64,000 nt of DNA from the NCBI GenBank assembly GCA_019637265.1, contig JAHBVY010000001.1, forward strand, positions 1,178,001-1,242,000, in the 5' to 3' direction. Below, in pieces: positions 8,471-16,631 of this stretch. This stretch comes from Polyangiaceae bacterium (GTDB lineage Bacteria; Myxococcota_A; Polyangia; Polyangiales; Polyangiaceae). The stretch's first letter is position 1. Each line of letters begins with the position of its first letter. The notes beneath the pieces are model-generated. The model did not search any database and had not been told where the DNA came from. It saw only the letters and a list, made by a program, of their open reading frames with translations. A program made the position numbers and the translations under genes.

Positions 8471-9973
8471 CTAATTGCGGGCGCAGCGCACCCCAACGTG
8501 GATCTGACGAGAGGCCGCTCCCAGGAAGCTCCGGAAGCCCCCCGTGAGGTTCAGCGGCGCGGACGTCGCGTGACTGCCACCGCGGGCCACTCGCCAGTCC
8601 TGCACGTTGGAGGTGAGGTTCGCGCAGTTGGTGCACGGCGCGGGGAGCGGGCTCACGTAGTAGTCCAGCGTCCACTCCCACATGCTGCCAGCCAAGTCCA
8701 TGTGGCTCCAGCGACCCACTCCGGCGAGCTTGGAGCCCACCCGCTCGAGCGAGGCGAAATTGTACACCGCGTGCGCGCTGGTGAGGGTGGTGCTGCTGGG
8801 CGGCGAAGACCACGGGTAGACCCGCTGCTGCTCACCGCCCGCCGCGGCCGCGTTCCACTCCGCCTCGGTGGGTAGGCGGCCCTGATCCCAAATGCAGAAG
8901 GCGAACGCGGTGGGCCAATCCACGCAGTTGATGGGCAGCGCCTCATTGGCACCCGGCGACGCCGTCCAGGTGGGGGAGCCACAGCTCAGGTTGGAGGTGA
9001 GCGTGGCGGCGTCCGCCGGCAGCGGGAAGTCAGCCTTCCAGCCCGAATCCGGGATGAAGGGGTGCCGGCCGGAGTTCACCGCCGGGTTCCCTGCGCCCAC
9101 CCACGCGTCGTAGGCGTTCACGAACTGGCGGAAGCGACCGACGTTGACCTCGAACTTATCCAGGTGAAACTTCGCTATCCAGGCGGACTTGTCAGTCGGG
9201 TCGGTGTGAAGCACTCCATCGTAGTTGCGATTATAAATGACGGTGGGGACGCCCGGCGAAGCACAGCAGTTCTCGTTGCCCGCCGCGCCGCAGATGTCGA
9301 GGCCACCTTCGCAGCTGGGCGGCTCCGTCGAGCCATACACGCATTTTCCGCACGGGCCGCCGCAGTCCACGCCCGTCTCCCCGCTCGCCGAGTCCTGCAC
9401 GCCGTTGCCGCAGTGATCCGGCACGCAGTAGGCGAAGCTCGGGTGCGAGTCGAACTGCTCGCCGTTGCCCTCCAGGCAGACGAGGCCCGGCTGGCACTCC
9501 GCGTCGCTGTCGCAGTCGCCCCAGCCCTGAGGACAGGGGCAGGCCGTGGTGCAGGTGTTGGCGTAGTGGTTGGGCTCGGTCGGGCAGACGATGGTGACGC
9601 AGGCGCCGCACTCGGGCGAGCCGCAGTCGACCCCCGTCTCATCGCCGTCCTGGATTTGGTTGCGGCAGCTCGGCGGCACGCACACGTCCCACAGCGGGGG
9701 CATCCCGAAGTTGGGGCCGTTGTCCCAGCCGCACACCAGGCCGGGAGCGCAGTCCGTGTTGTAGTCGCAGTCGCCCTCCCCCAAGAGGCAGATGTCTCCC
9801 CCCGTGCAGTAGTCGATGTCGCCGTTCTGCGCGCCCGGAGTGCCCTTGGTCAAGCTAGAGCCCTGACCATCCTCCAAGTGCCTCGGATCTTCCACCACGT
9901 CCGCGGAGCTGCACGCCGAGGCAATCGCCAAGCCGAGCCCCAGGCTCGCCACACCACCTAGCACTTTCATCAT
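8471..9973 (-). CDS. formylglycine-generating-enzyme-like (SUMF1) lipoprotein with Cys-rich repeats
   Basis: The frame extends further upstream, but the paired ATGs at 9973/9970 have GAGGG just before them and open a lipoprotein signal peptide ending IASAC, so the mature protein is probably lipid-anchored. Residues of about 40-220 hold Cys-rich repeats of the form GETGVDCGGPCGKC alternating with GDCDSDAECQPGLVC. These resemble disulfide-rich modules of myxobacterial surface proteins. The C-terminal half is an FGE-sulfatase/SUMF1 domain (LPTEAEWNAAAAGG, DLAGSMWEWTLDYY, RVARGGSHA, FRSFLGA). Whether it oxidises sulfatase cysteines or is a binding-only relative is unclear; I do not see the classic catalytic Cys pair near the C-terminus. 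Confidence 0.83.
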   Translation of the reverse strand: MMKVLGGVASLGLGLAIASACSSADVVEDPRHLEDGQGSSLTKGTPGAQNGDIDYCTGGDICLLGEGDCDYNTDCAPGLVCGWDNGPNFGMPPLWDVCVPPSCRNQIQDGDETGVDCGSPECGACVTIVCPTEPNHYANTCTTACPCPQGWGDCDSDAECQPGLVCLEGNGEQFDSHPSFAYCVPDHCGNGVQDSASGETGVDCGGPCGKCVYGSTEPPSCEGGLDICGAAGNENCCASPGVPTVIYNRNYDGVLHTDPTDKSAWIAKFHLDKFEVNVGRFRQFVNAYDAWVGAGNPAVNSGRHPFIPDSGWKADFPLPADAATLTSNLSCGSPTWTASPGANEALPINCVDWPTAFAFCIWDQGRLPTEAEWNAAAAGGEQQRVYPWSSPPSSTTLTSAHAVYNFASLERVGSKLAGVGRWSHMDLAGSMWEWTLDYYVSPLPAPCTNCANLTSNVQDWRVARGGSHATSAPLNLTGGFRSFLGAASRQIHVGVRCARN

Positions 9974-10141
9974 CGCGCCCTCACTCTTCGTGAACCCCCG
10001 ATACAAGGCCCAACGGTACAACCCGCGACAGACCAAGTCCAGGCGAAAGCCCAGCCAGCGCCATGTAGGGGCATGTGCGCCCACCAACCAAAGTTCATGC
10101 TAGAGCCCGTGCTAGGCGGCCGTAGGGTGAAGGCTCGCAGG

Positions 10142-11305
10142 ATGAAGCTCGCGGTACACGCAGGGACGCTCCGGGGCGCTGGGAGCCAGGCGGTGGGCCG
10201 CGCCACCATCACGGCGCTCGCGGGGCTCGGCCACGAGCTCCTCACCTGGGTGCCCGAGAGCTGGCCCGCGCTCGACCTGCCTCCGACGCGGGTGCGGCGG
10301 CTCGGTCCTGGCATGCGGCGCAAGCTCGAGCTGGAGGCGCTCGCGCTACCCCGCGAGGCGGCGCGCTTCGGCGCCCGCGCGCTGCTCTCGCTCACCGACA
10401 CCAGCTGCCCCGCGGCGTGCCTGCGCTTGGCTCACCTAGGTCAGGCTCAGCTAGGCAAGCTAGGTCAGGCTCAGCTAGACAAGCTAGGTCAGGCTCAGCT
10501 GCCTCACGTGCTGATGGTGCAGCAAGCCTACCTCGCCTACCCGGCGAGCTCACTCGGGTTCCCCCGGCCGCGGCGTTTCCACGCGAAAATGCGGCTGATG
10601 GCGGCCTACTTCGAGCTGGGCCTCGCTGGCGTCACCCAGTTCGTCGTCCAGACGAGTGACATGCGCGCTCAGCTGGCCGCGCGCTGGGGGATCGAGCCGT
10701 CGCGCATCACCGTCATCCCGAGCAGCGTGAGCCCCGCGGTGCTCCGCGCCCGCGCGGAGCGCCCGATCACGAGCCCCGCGGGGCTCTTGTGCGTCACCAG
10801 CGAGGCGCCGCACAAGGGGCACCGCTTCTTGCCGGGGCTGCTCGAGCGCCTGCGTGAGCTGGAGCCGAGCGCCGCGCGGCTCGCCATCACGCTCCAGCGC
10901 GGCGCCGTGCGGAGCTTCGACTTGGCGATCGCCGAGCGCGGCTTGGCGGACCGAGTCGACTACCTCGGGTCCCTCGAGCACACCGCGCTGCTCGAATGCC
11001 TGCGCCGCGCCGGGGTGGTCGTCATCCCCTCCGAGCTCGAGTCCTTCGGGATCCCTTACTATGAGGCGCTGGCACTCGGTGTGCCGGTGGTGGCGCTCGA
11101 TCGCGGCTTCGCGCGTGAGGCCTGCGGCGGCGCCGGGCGCTACGGCCGCACCGCCAGCGAGCTCGCCGAGCACGCCCTCGCCCTGCTCACCGATCCGGCG
11201 CTGCGGGCACAGCAGAGCGAGGCGAGCCGCGCCCGCTTCCAAGCCGTGCACCACAGCTGGGAGGACATCGCCCAGCGCTACACCGACCTCATCCAGGCGT
11301 CGTAG
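10142..11305 (+). CDS. group 1 (GT4-like) glycosyltransferase with tandem-repeat insert
   Basis: The ATG chosen opens the first beta strand and Gly-rich loop (MKLAVHAGTLRGAGSQAVGR); a longer frame starting 69 bases earlier would overlap the divergent lipoprotein region and adds no domain. The C-terminal Rossmann half holds LLCVTSEAPHKG and the nucleotide-sugar motif PSELESFGIPYYEALALGVPVVA, with the E-x7-E pattern of GT-B retaining enzymes. Near residues 99-121 a 24-base tandem repeat encodes LGQAQLGK / LGQAQLDK / LGQAQL, apparently inserted in a surface loop. FkbM-type genes follow on the same strand. Confidence 0.88.
   Translation: MKLAVHAGTLRGAGSQAVGRATITALAGLGHELLTWVPESWPALDLPPTRVRRLGPGMRRKLELEALALPREAARFGARALLSLTDTSCPAACLRLAHLGQAQLGKLGQAQLDKLGQAQLPHVLMVQQAYLAYPASSLGFPRPRRFHAKMRLMAAYFELGLAGVTQFVVQTSDMRAQLAARWGIEPSRITVIPSSVSPAVLRARAERPITSPAGLLCVTSEAPHKGHRFLPGLLERLRELEPSAARLAITLQRGAVRSFDLAIAERGLADRVDYLGSLEHTALLECLRRAGVVVIPSELESFGIPYYEALALGVPVVALDRGFAREACGGAGRYGRTASELAEHALALLTDPALRAQQSEASRARFQAVHHSWEDIAQRYTDLIQAS
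10436..10502 (+). repeat. in-frame 24-bp tandem repeat (2.8 units) inside a glycosyltransferase gene
   Basis: Units begin at 10436, 10460 and 10484, each starting CTAGGTCAGGCTCAGCTAG. The first two units differ at one base, so the duplication is recent or homogenised. Each unit is eight codons and keeps the reading frame. Confidence 0.9.
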
Positions 11306-11448
11306 GCAGCGGCCCTCGTGAAGCGTGCCTCCTCACATTCTCGGCGCATCCGTGCGGCCTAGGTGAGCCGCTTTGCCTAGCGCCAGAGCTCAGTTACGGT
11401 CCACCGCCGCGGGGCGCGCCGCCACACCACGGACCCGCGCGCTTCGTC

Positions 11449-12297
11449 ATGCCACCTGTCATGCCACCCGTCCATTCGCCCCTCACCCCGAGTCAGATCA
11501 AGCGAGGGCTCGAGCGGCTCACGGGCCACCGCCTGTGGCTCGCGCGGCCCGCTCAGCGCGCCCGCGTCGAGGCCTTGATCGAGCGCCTGCGCCCGCGCGG
11601 CACCGAACGGCCGCTGACGCGGATTGGCCCCGCGGGGGACGGCGGCTACCTGGTGCCGGACGATCTCGAGGGGATCACCGCCTGCATCTCGCCCGGGGTC
11701 TCGCTGGAGGTCGGCTTCGATCACGCGCTGGCCGAGCGCGGCGTCGACGTGTACCTCGCCGACGCCTCGGTGCCTGGCCCGCCGGAGCCCCACGAGCGCT
11801 TCCACTTCACGCCCAAGTTCTTGGACGTCTACGAGGACGCCGAGCACCTGCGGCTGGACACCTGGTGTGCTTCAGTGCCTCACCGCGGTGACTGGCTGCT
11901 GCAGATGGACATCGAAGGTGCCGAGTGGCGCGTGCTGCTCGACACCAGCCCAGAGGTGCTGAAGCGATTTCGGATCTTGGTGATTGAATTTCACGACTTG
12001 AAGGAGCTGTTCGGGCGCTTCTCGTTCGACTTGATCCACGCCACCTTCACCAAGCTGCTAGAGACCCACTCGGTGGTGCACCTCCACCCGAACAACGTGC
12101 TGCCCCCCTGTGAGTTCGCTGGCCTCTCGGTGCCGCCGCTGATGGAGTTCACCTTCTATCGCAACGATCGCGCGTTCAGCGCCACGCCGCCAAGCAGCTA
12201 CCCCCATCCCCTCGACGCCCAGTGCAGCGCCGAGCACCCGCCAGCGCACCTGCCCAGGTGCTGGTATGCCTCCCCCTCGAGCCCCCATGACCGCTAG
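11449..12297 (+). CDS. FkbM-type methyltransferase
   Basis: A SAM-binding fold is indicated by RIGPAGDGGYLVPDD near residue 58 (Gly-rich loop variant), CISPGVSLEVGFDHALAERG and VYLADASV, and by WLLQMDIEGAEWRVLL near residue 149, the FkbM signature. The acceptor is probably a sugar of the local glycan. The start is ambiguous because a 12-base duplication repeats ATGCCACC at 11449 and 11461; both ATGs are in frame. The C-terminal 25 residues are Pro/Ser-rich, and the next gene overlaps this one by about 32 bases in another frame, suggesting translational coupling. Confidence 0.82.
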   Translation: MPPVMPPVHSPLTPSQIKRGLERLTGHRLWLARPAQRARVEALIERLRPRGTERPLTRIGPAGDGGYLVPDDLEGITACISPGVSLEVGFDHALAERGVDVYLADASVPGPPEPHERFHFTPKFLDVYEDAEHLRLDTWCASVPHRGDWLLQMDIEGAEWRVLLDTSPEVLKRFRILVIEFHDLKELFGRFSFDLIHATFTKLLETHSVVHLHPNNVLPPCEFAGLSVPPLMEFTFYRNDRAFSATPPSSYPHPLDAQCSAEHPPAHLPRCWYASPSSPHDR

Positions 12298-13174
12298 CCT
12301 CAGCTCCTTCGCACGGAACGTCCACTCCCAAACGGGCGAAGACGGCGTCATCGAGGAGGCCCTGCGGCGACTCGCCGAGCACGTCCCGCTCGACCGCTGG
12401 TGCGTCGAGTTCGGCGCTTGGGACGGGCTGCACCTCTCGAACACCCTCAACCTGATCCGAAATCAGCAGTACAGCGCCGTGCTGATCGAGGCCGACCCCA
12501 AGAAGTATCGCGAGCTGTGCGCGAACCTCCCGGGCGATCACCTCATCAAGCTGCAGACCTACGTGGAGCTCGACGGCCCGCGGCGCCTCGATGGTATCCT
12601 CGCGGAAACGCCGATCCCTCGAGACTTCGACTTCGTGTCCATCGACATCGACGGCTGTGACTACTACATCCTGGAGTCGCTGGTCGATTACCGGCCCAAG
12701 CTCATCTGCATCGAGTTCAACCCCACCATCCCCAATGAGGTCGAGTACGTTCAGGAGCGCTCCTTCGAGGTCAAGCGCGGCGCCAGCGCCGCCTCCCTCG
12801 TGAAGCTCGCCGAGCAAAAAGGCTACACGTTGGCCGCCGTCACGCCGCTCAACGTCTTCTTCGTCCGGAGCGATCTCGCGAGCCACTTGCTCGGTGAGGA
12901 GCGCCCCCGCCTGGACGCGCTGCGCGACGACAGCGCCGTGAAGAACTACGTGTTCTCCGGCTACGACGGCTCCATCTTGTTCAGTCAGGGCTCCGTCACC
13001 AACCCCTGGAACGGGCTCCGCTTCTCCGAGGGCGCCCTGCAGAAGCTCCCTCGGCTCCTGCGCCGCTTCCCCTCCGACTACAGCCCCGTGCAGCGCGCGC
13101 TGTTCGCCGGCTACGTGCTACGGTACGAGCCAGGGCGCGTGCTCCGCTACTTGCGTCGCCGCACAGGGCGCTAG
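12266..13174 (+). CDS. FkbM-like SAM-dependent methyltransferase
   Basis: The protein begins after a short leader with FARNVHSQTGEDGVIEEALRRL, typical of a group of FkbM-like enzymes annotated as hypothetical. WCVEFGAWDGLHLSNT near residue 45 is the SAM-binding Gly-rich loop, VLIEADPKKY supplies the acidic residue after strand 2, and FDFVSIDIDGCDYYIL near 118 replaces the usual LDVEGAE signature. An internal ATG 21 bases later is possible, but the first has AGGTG five bases upstream. It overlaps the preceding methyltransferase gene, so the two are probably co-translated and may modify the same glycan at different positions. Confidence 0.78.
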   Translation: MPPPRAPMTASLSSFARNVHSQTGEDGVIEEALRRLAEHVPLDRWCVEFGAWDGLHLSNTLNLIRNQQYSAVLIEADPKKYRELCANLPGDHLIKLQTYVELDGPRRLDGILAETPIPRDFDFVSIDIDGCDYYILESLVDYRPKLICIEFNPTIPNEVEYVQERSFEVKRGASAASLVKLAEQKGYTLAAVTPLNVFFVRSDLASHLLGEERPRLDALRDDSAVKNYVFSGYDGSILFSQGSVTNPWNGLRFSEGALQKLPRLLRRFPSDYSPVQRALFAGYVLRYEPGRVLRYLRRRTGR

Positions 13175-13210
13175 CGCGAGCCAATGGGCGGTAGCCTGAA
13201 AGGTAGCGTG

Positions 13211-13341
13211 ACGAACGGGCTACCGTTTTGTCGCGCTCGAATCAGCGCCGTGCTCTAGCTGGTTTTGGGGGTTAGACGGCACCGCAATGGGTCCGCCGAG
13301 AGACATGAGCCAAGCTGACATCGTCAGCCAGCTCGGCTGAC
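13211..13341. repeat. adjacent copies of repeat families A and B plus a 7-bp hairpin
   Basis: A diverged family A copy (ACGAACGGGCTACCGTTTTG, then CGCTCGAATCAG) is followed from 13267 by a family B arm (GGGGGTTAGACGGCACCGC). About 35 bases on, GTCAGCC and GGCTGAC form a perfect hairpin with a five-base loop, flanked by a repeated GCTGACATCG. The 220-base gap lies between convergent genes and holds no recognisable gene. Confidence 0.7.
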
Positions 13342-13394
13342 ATCGCGGCTCCGCCTTCCTGCCGCATGCATGGCTAGTCCATTCAGCTGACGAA

Positions 13395-13970
13395 TCAAGG
13401 CTCTGGGCGCGACGAGCCGATCAGCCGGGCGGGGACACCGCCAATCAGGCTCTCTGGCGGGAACACCCCGCGCACCACCGCGCCCGCCGCGATGATGCTG
13501 CTCTTCCCGATGTGAGCCCCGCCGAGGAGGATGGCTCCGGTGCCGATCCAGCAGCCATCCTCCACGATGATCGGTGTGGAGTACCCGGGCCCCGCGATCC
13601 GTACGCCCTCCCCCATGCGCTCGTGAGACCCTGTCGCGAAGGTCACGCGCCCCGCGATGTCGCACTGTTCGCCGATGGAAATCAGCGCCGTGCCGCCTTG
13701 AAACAAGCCATCCGGTGCGATCCAGGTGGCGGCCCCGATCTCGACGGGGCCACCCGTCATGAAGCGGACGCTCGAAGCGATCTTCGTGCCAGCGCCCACC
13801 CGCACCTGGCAACCCCGGAGCAGTTGCCGCTTGAGCTCGAAGCACCGCGTCTCCGGCAGAGCCCTCGCCACCAAAGAGTATGCGTACCGCGTCGCGCTCA
13901 TCAGCCTGGCGACCCTAGCACGCCAGGCAGCCAGCTCGTCGGGCTTAACCGCGCTCGCCTCTTGGACCAA
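13395..13970 (-). CDS. hexapeptide-repeat acyltransferase (WcaF/LbetaH type)
   Basis: Left-handed beta-helix hexapeptides occupy about residues 55-185 (VRVGAGTKI, PVEIGAATWIAPDGLF, CWIGTGAILLGGAHIGKSSIIAAGAVV), ending with SLIGGVPARLIG, typical of polysaccharide O-acetyltransferases. It should acetylate a sugar of the surface glycan with acetyl-CoA; a His in TGSHERMG is the likely catalytic base. The start shown is a TTG; an internal ATG at 13901 (MSATRYAY) is an alternative. The stop codon lies inside a repeated TGATTCGTCAG. The gene is divergent from a glycosyltransferase. Confidence 0.82.
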   Translation of the reverse strand: MVQEASAVKPDELAAWRARVARLMSATRYAYSLVARALPETRCFELKRQLLRGCQVRVGAGTKIASSVRFMTGGPVEIGAATWIAPDGLFQGGTALISIGEQCDIAGRVTFATGSHERMGEGVRIAGPGYSTPIIVEDGCWIGTGAILLGGAHIGKSSIIAAGAVVRGVFPPESLIGGVPARLIGSSRPEP

Positions 13971-14101
13971 GTACGTTGCCGCTGTGCGCTGCGCTCCCTC
14001 GTAGGCTCGCCCCTGACTCTCACGTCGTGCTGGCGCACGCTGCGCCGCCCTGCCTCCACCCCCTGCTAGACTGCGGCGGCTATCCAGCCGCAGAAGCCCA
14101 G

Positions 14102-15262
14102 ATGCCCCCCCGAGCCGCCAAGCCCCGCGTGCTGGTGCTGACCAGCATCCGCTCCTACCACCAGGTCGACTTGTTCGACGCGATCGCCGAGCGCGGCGAG
14201 CTGGACCTCACCGTGTTCTACCTCAGGCCCACCACGCCAGGTCGTCAGTGGAAGAGCCTACCTGAGCCGCGCCACCGGTACCGCGCGCTGCCCGTGTACT
14301 TCAATGGTTCGCTGCTCTACCTGAACCCGACGATGCTGAGCGAGCTGCGCGGGGCGACGCCAGAGTTGGTCGTCGTGTGTCAGTACGCCGGGATCTCCTA
14401 CCAGGCGGCGATGCTCTACCTCACCGCCGCGCGGGTCCCCTGGGTGTTCTGGTCGGAGGCGCCCGGCGTCCGCTTCTTCGAGGTGCAGCACTCGGTGCCG
14501 GGCCGGCTCCGGCCCGCCCTGCGGCGGCTGGCCTTCACCCCCGCGCAGCGCTTCGCGCGGGAGGTGTGGGCGATTGGCCCTCACGCCGCGGACAGCTTCC
14601 GCGCGATGGGCGCCCGCGCCGTGAAGGAGCTCAGCTACTACAGCGACCTGACATCCTTCGTAGCTCATGGTCAGTCTCGCGCCCCGTCTACGCGACGGCG
14701 CTTCGTGTTCCTCGGGCGCAAGAGCCACCGCAAGGGCTTCGACGTGCTGTGCCGCGCCTTCCAGGCGCTCTCGGCGAGCGGGCGACAAGACTGGGAGCTC
14801 ACCCTGATAGGTGACGGTGAGCTACGGGGGCTGGCGGCGGAGCTACCGTCAGATAGGCTAACGGACCTCGGGTTTCAGGAGCTCGACCGCATCCCCGAGC
14901 TCTTGGGGCAGCACGACGTCTTGGTGGCGCCCTCGCGCTACGATGGCTGGGGCATGGTGGTGCCCGAGGCGCTGGCAGCCGGACTGACGGTGATCACCAC
15001 CACGGAGATGGGCAGCGCCAGCGCCTCGAGTGACGAGCCCCAGCTGGTGAAGAGGCTCCCCGCCGGCGACGACCGCGCGCTGTCGGCGGCGCTCATGCAG
15101 GCGCTCGACTTCCCTCCACCTGATGCGTGGGAGCCAACGCGCGCGCGCGCGATGGCCCTCGGACAGCGCTTCGATGTGACGGCCGGCGCTCCGCGCTTCG
15201 CGCAGCTGGCGCAGGGTGTGCTGAAGAGAGCCGCGGGGCGCGGCGCGCCGGAGCACGGATGA
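14102..15262 (+). CDS. group 1 (GT4) glycosyltransferase
   Basis: The ATG chosen opens MPPRAAKPRVLVLTSIRSYHQVDLF, a normal GT-B N-terminal strand; the longer frame from an upstream TTG is rejected because it has no conserved content. RFVFLGRKSHRKGFDVLCRAF begins the C-terminal domain, and VAPSRYDGWGMVVPEALAAGLTVITT is the donor-binding E-x7-E region. The protein is cytoplasmic and adds a sugar to the lipid-linked repeat unit. It overlaps the next glycosyltransferase by ATGA, so the pair is translationally coupled and probably adds consecutive sugars. Confidence 0.9.
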   Translation: MPPRAAKPRVLVLTSIRSYHQVDLFDAIAERGELDLTVFYLRPTTPGRQWKSLPEPRHRYRALPVYFNGSLLYLNPTMLSELRGATPELVVVCQYAGISYQAAMLYLTAARVPWVFWSEAPGVRFFEVQHSVPGRLRPALRRLAFTPAQRFAREVWAIGPHAADSFRAMGARAVKELSYYSDLTSFVAHGQSRAPSTRRRFVFLGRKSHRKGFDVLCRAFQALSASGRQDWELTLIGDGELRGLAAELPSDRLTDLGFQELDRIPELLGQHDVLVAPSRYDGWGMVVPEALAAGLTVITTTEMGSASASSDEPQLVKRLPAGDDRALSAALMQALDFPPPDAWEPTRARAMALGQRFDVTAGAPRFAQLAQGVLKRAAGRGAPEHG

Positions 15263-16515
15263 TGACCGAGCCCAGCTCGCTCCAGCCAGGATCCATCCTC
15301 GTGTTCGAGCCGCACACTGGCGGCCACCACGCGAGCTACCTCGCGAGCCTGCTCGCCCACGGGCCGGACGATCGTCCCAGCTCCTGGGTGGTCGCGCCGA
15401 GCTTCCCTGAGCGGCACCCCGAGCTCATGAGCAACGCCGCGCGGCGCGGCATCTCCGTCGTTCCCCTGACGCCGGAGGAGGGCGCCGCGCTCACGCGCTC
15501 CGGGCGCGGCCGCCTGGCCCCCGCGCGGCGTGCGCTCACCGAGTGGGGCCTGCTCTGCCGCTACGCGACGCGCCTCGGTGCGAGCCAAGCCGTCACGCTC
15601 TACTTCGATCCCCTGCTTCAGCTCTGCCTCCCGCTGCGCTTCTCGGCGCCCGTCCCCATCTCCGGCATCTACTTTCGGCCCACCCTCCATTACCCAGGCT
15701 TCCCCGACGGGCCCGCGCTCGGCGCCCGCGAGCGGCTGCGCGCCGCGCGCCAGACGCTCGCGCTGCGCGCGGCCCTCGGCCACCCACGGCTCGGCGTCAT
15801 CTTCTCCCTCGATCCGCTCGCCGTGCCCGCGCTGCAGGCGCTGGGCCCCCAGGAGCGCGTCAGGCCGCTCCCCGATCCGGTCGAGCCCCTCGTGAGCAGC
15901 GCGGCCGAGATCGAGGCGCTGCGGAGCCGCCTTCAGATCGCCCCGGAGCGGAAGATCGCGCTGATGTTCGGGGCACTGACGGCCCGCAAGGGCCTCAGCG
16001 AGACGCTCCGCGCGCTGGGCGCGCTGCGGCGAGCCGAGCTCTCGCGGCTGACCCTGCTGGTGGTGGGTCGCGTCGCACCAGCGCTCTACGCAGAGGTGGA
16101 GCGCGCCCGACGAAGCCTCGGAGCGCGAGCGCCAGGCTCGGTGGTGGTGCAAGACGAGTTCGTCCCGGAGGGCGAGGTGCAGCGCTACTTCGAGCTGGCC
16201 GATGTCGTCTTGGCACCTTACCAAGAGCACGTCGGCTCGAGCGGCATTCAGATCCGCGCGGCGGCCGCTGGCCGGCCGCTGATCGGACCGAGCTATGGCT
16301 TGATGGGTGAGCTCACCCGGCGCCACCGGCTGGGCGCGCGCGTGGACTCGACCTCGCCGCAGGCCATCTTGGAGGCGCTCCGCGCGGTCCTCCAGGGGAG
16401 CAGCTTGGGGGTGAGCCCAGCCGAGCAGCGCCGCTTCGCGGAGAGCCACACGGGAGCGTCCTTCGCGGAGGCGTTCTTCCGCGGGCTCGAGTCGGTGGCG
16501 CACCGAGGCAGCTGA
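15259..16515 (+). CDS. group 1 glycosyltransferase
   Basis: Start and stop of neighbouring genes overlap as ATGATGA, and GGAG lies just upstream, so this ATG is well supported. The N-terminus (GSILVFEPHTGGHHASYLASLL) is a GT-B loop with a His pair. ALMFGALTARKGLSETLRALG begins the C-terminal Rossmann domain, and DVVLAPYQEHVGSSGIQIRAAAAGRPLIG replaces the classical E-x7-E motif with a Gly/Ser-rich version, seen in some GT4 members. It probably acts directly before or after the coupled upstream glycosyltransferase. Confidence 0.87.
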   Translation: MMTEPSSLQPGSILVFEPHTGGHHASYLASLLAHGPDDRPSSWVVAPSFPERHPELMSNAARRGISVVPLTPEEGAALTRSGRGRLAPARRALTEWGLLCRYATRLGASQAVTLYFDPLLQLCLPLRFSAPVPISGIYFRPTLHYPGFPDGPALGARERLRAARQTLALRAALGHPRLGVIFSLDPLAVPALQALGPQERVRPLPDPVEPLVSSAAEIEALRSRLQIAPERKIALMFGALTARKGLSETLRALGALRRAELSRLTLLVVGRVAPALYAEVERARRSLGARAPGSVVVQDEFVPEGEVQRYFELADVVLAPYQEHVGSSGIQIRAAAAGRPLIGPSYGLMGELTRRHRLGARVDSTSPQAILEALRAVLQGSSLGVSPAEQRRFAESHTGASFAEAFFRGLESVAHRGS

Positions 16516-16631
16516 CCTGCCTTGTGGCACATCACGCGCCGACCCAGCTACGAGGAACGTGGTCAGCCCTCCGGCGAGGATCGATCGGGGGGTTGGACGG
16601 GTAGTCGCTGCCTCGCCACGACAAGAATCGA
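16516..16631. other. convergent intergenic gap with a partial family B repeat
   Basis: The gap between a plus-strand glycosyltransferase and a minus-strand dehydratase contains GGGGGGTTGGACGGG at about 16588, matching the core of repeat family B but without the usual ACCGC end. No terminator with a T-run is visible. Confidence 0.5.

Noticed and set aside
14938..16530. Long open frame on the minus strand opposite two glycosyltransferase genes
   Set aside because: Antisense frame typical of GC-rich codon bias; no domain, Arg/Glu/His-rich composition, and the plus-strand proteins have clear motifs.
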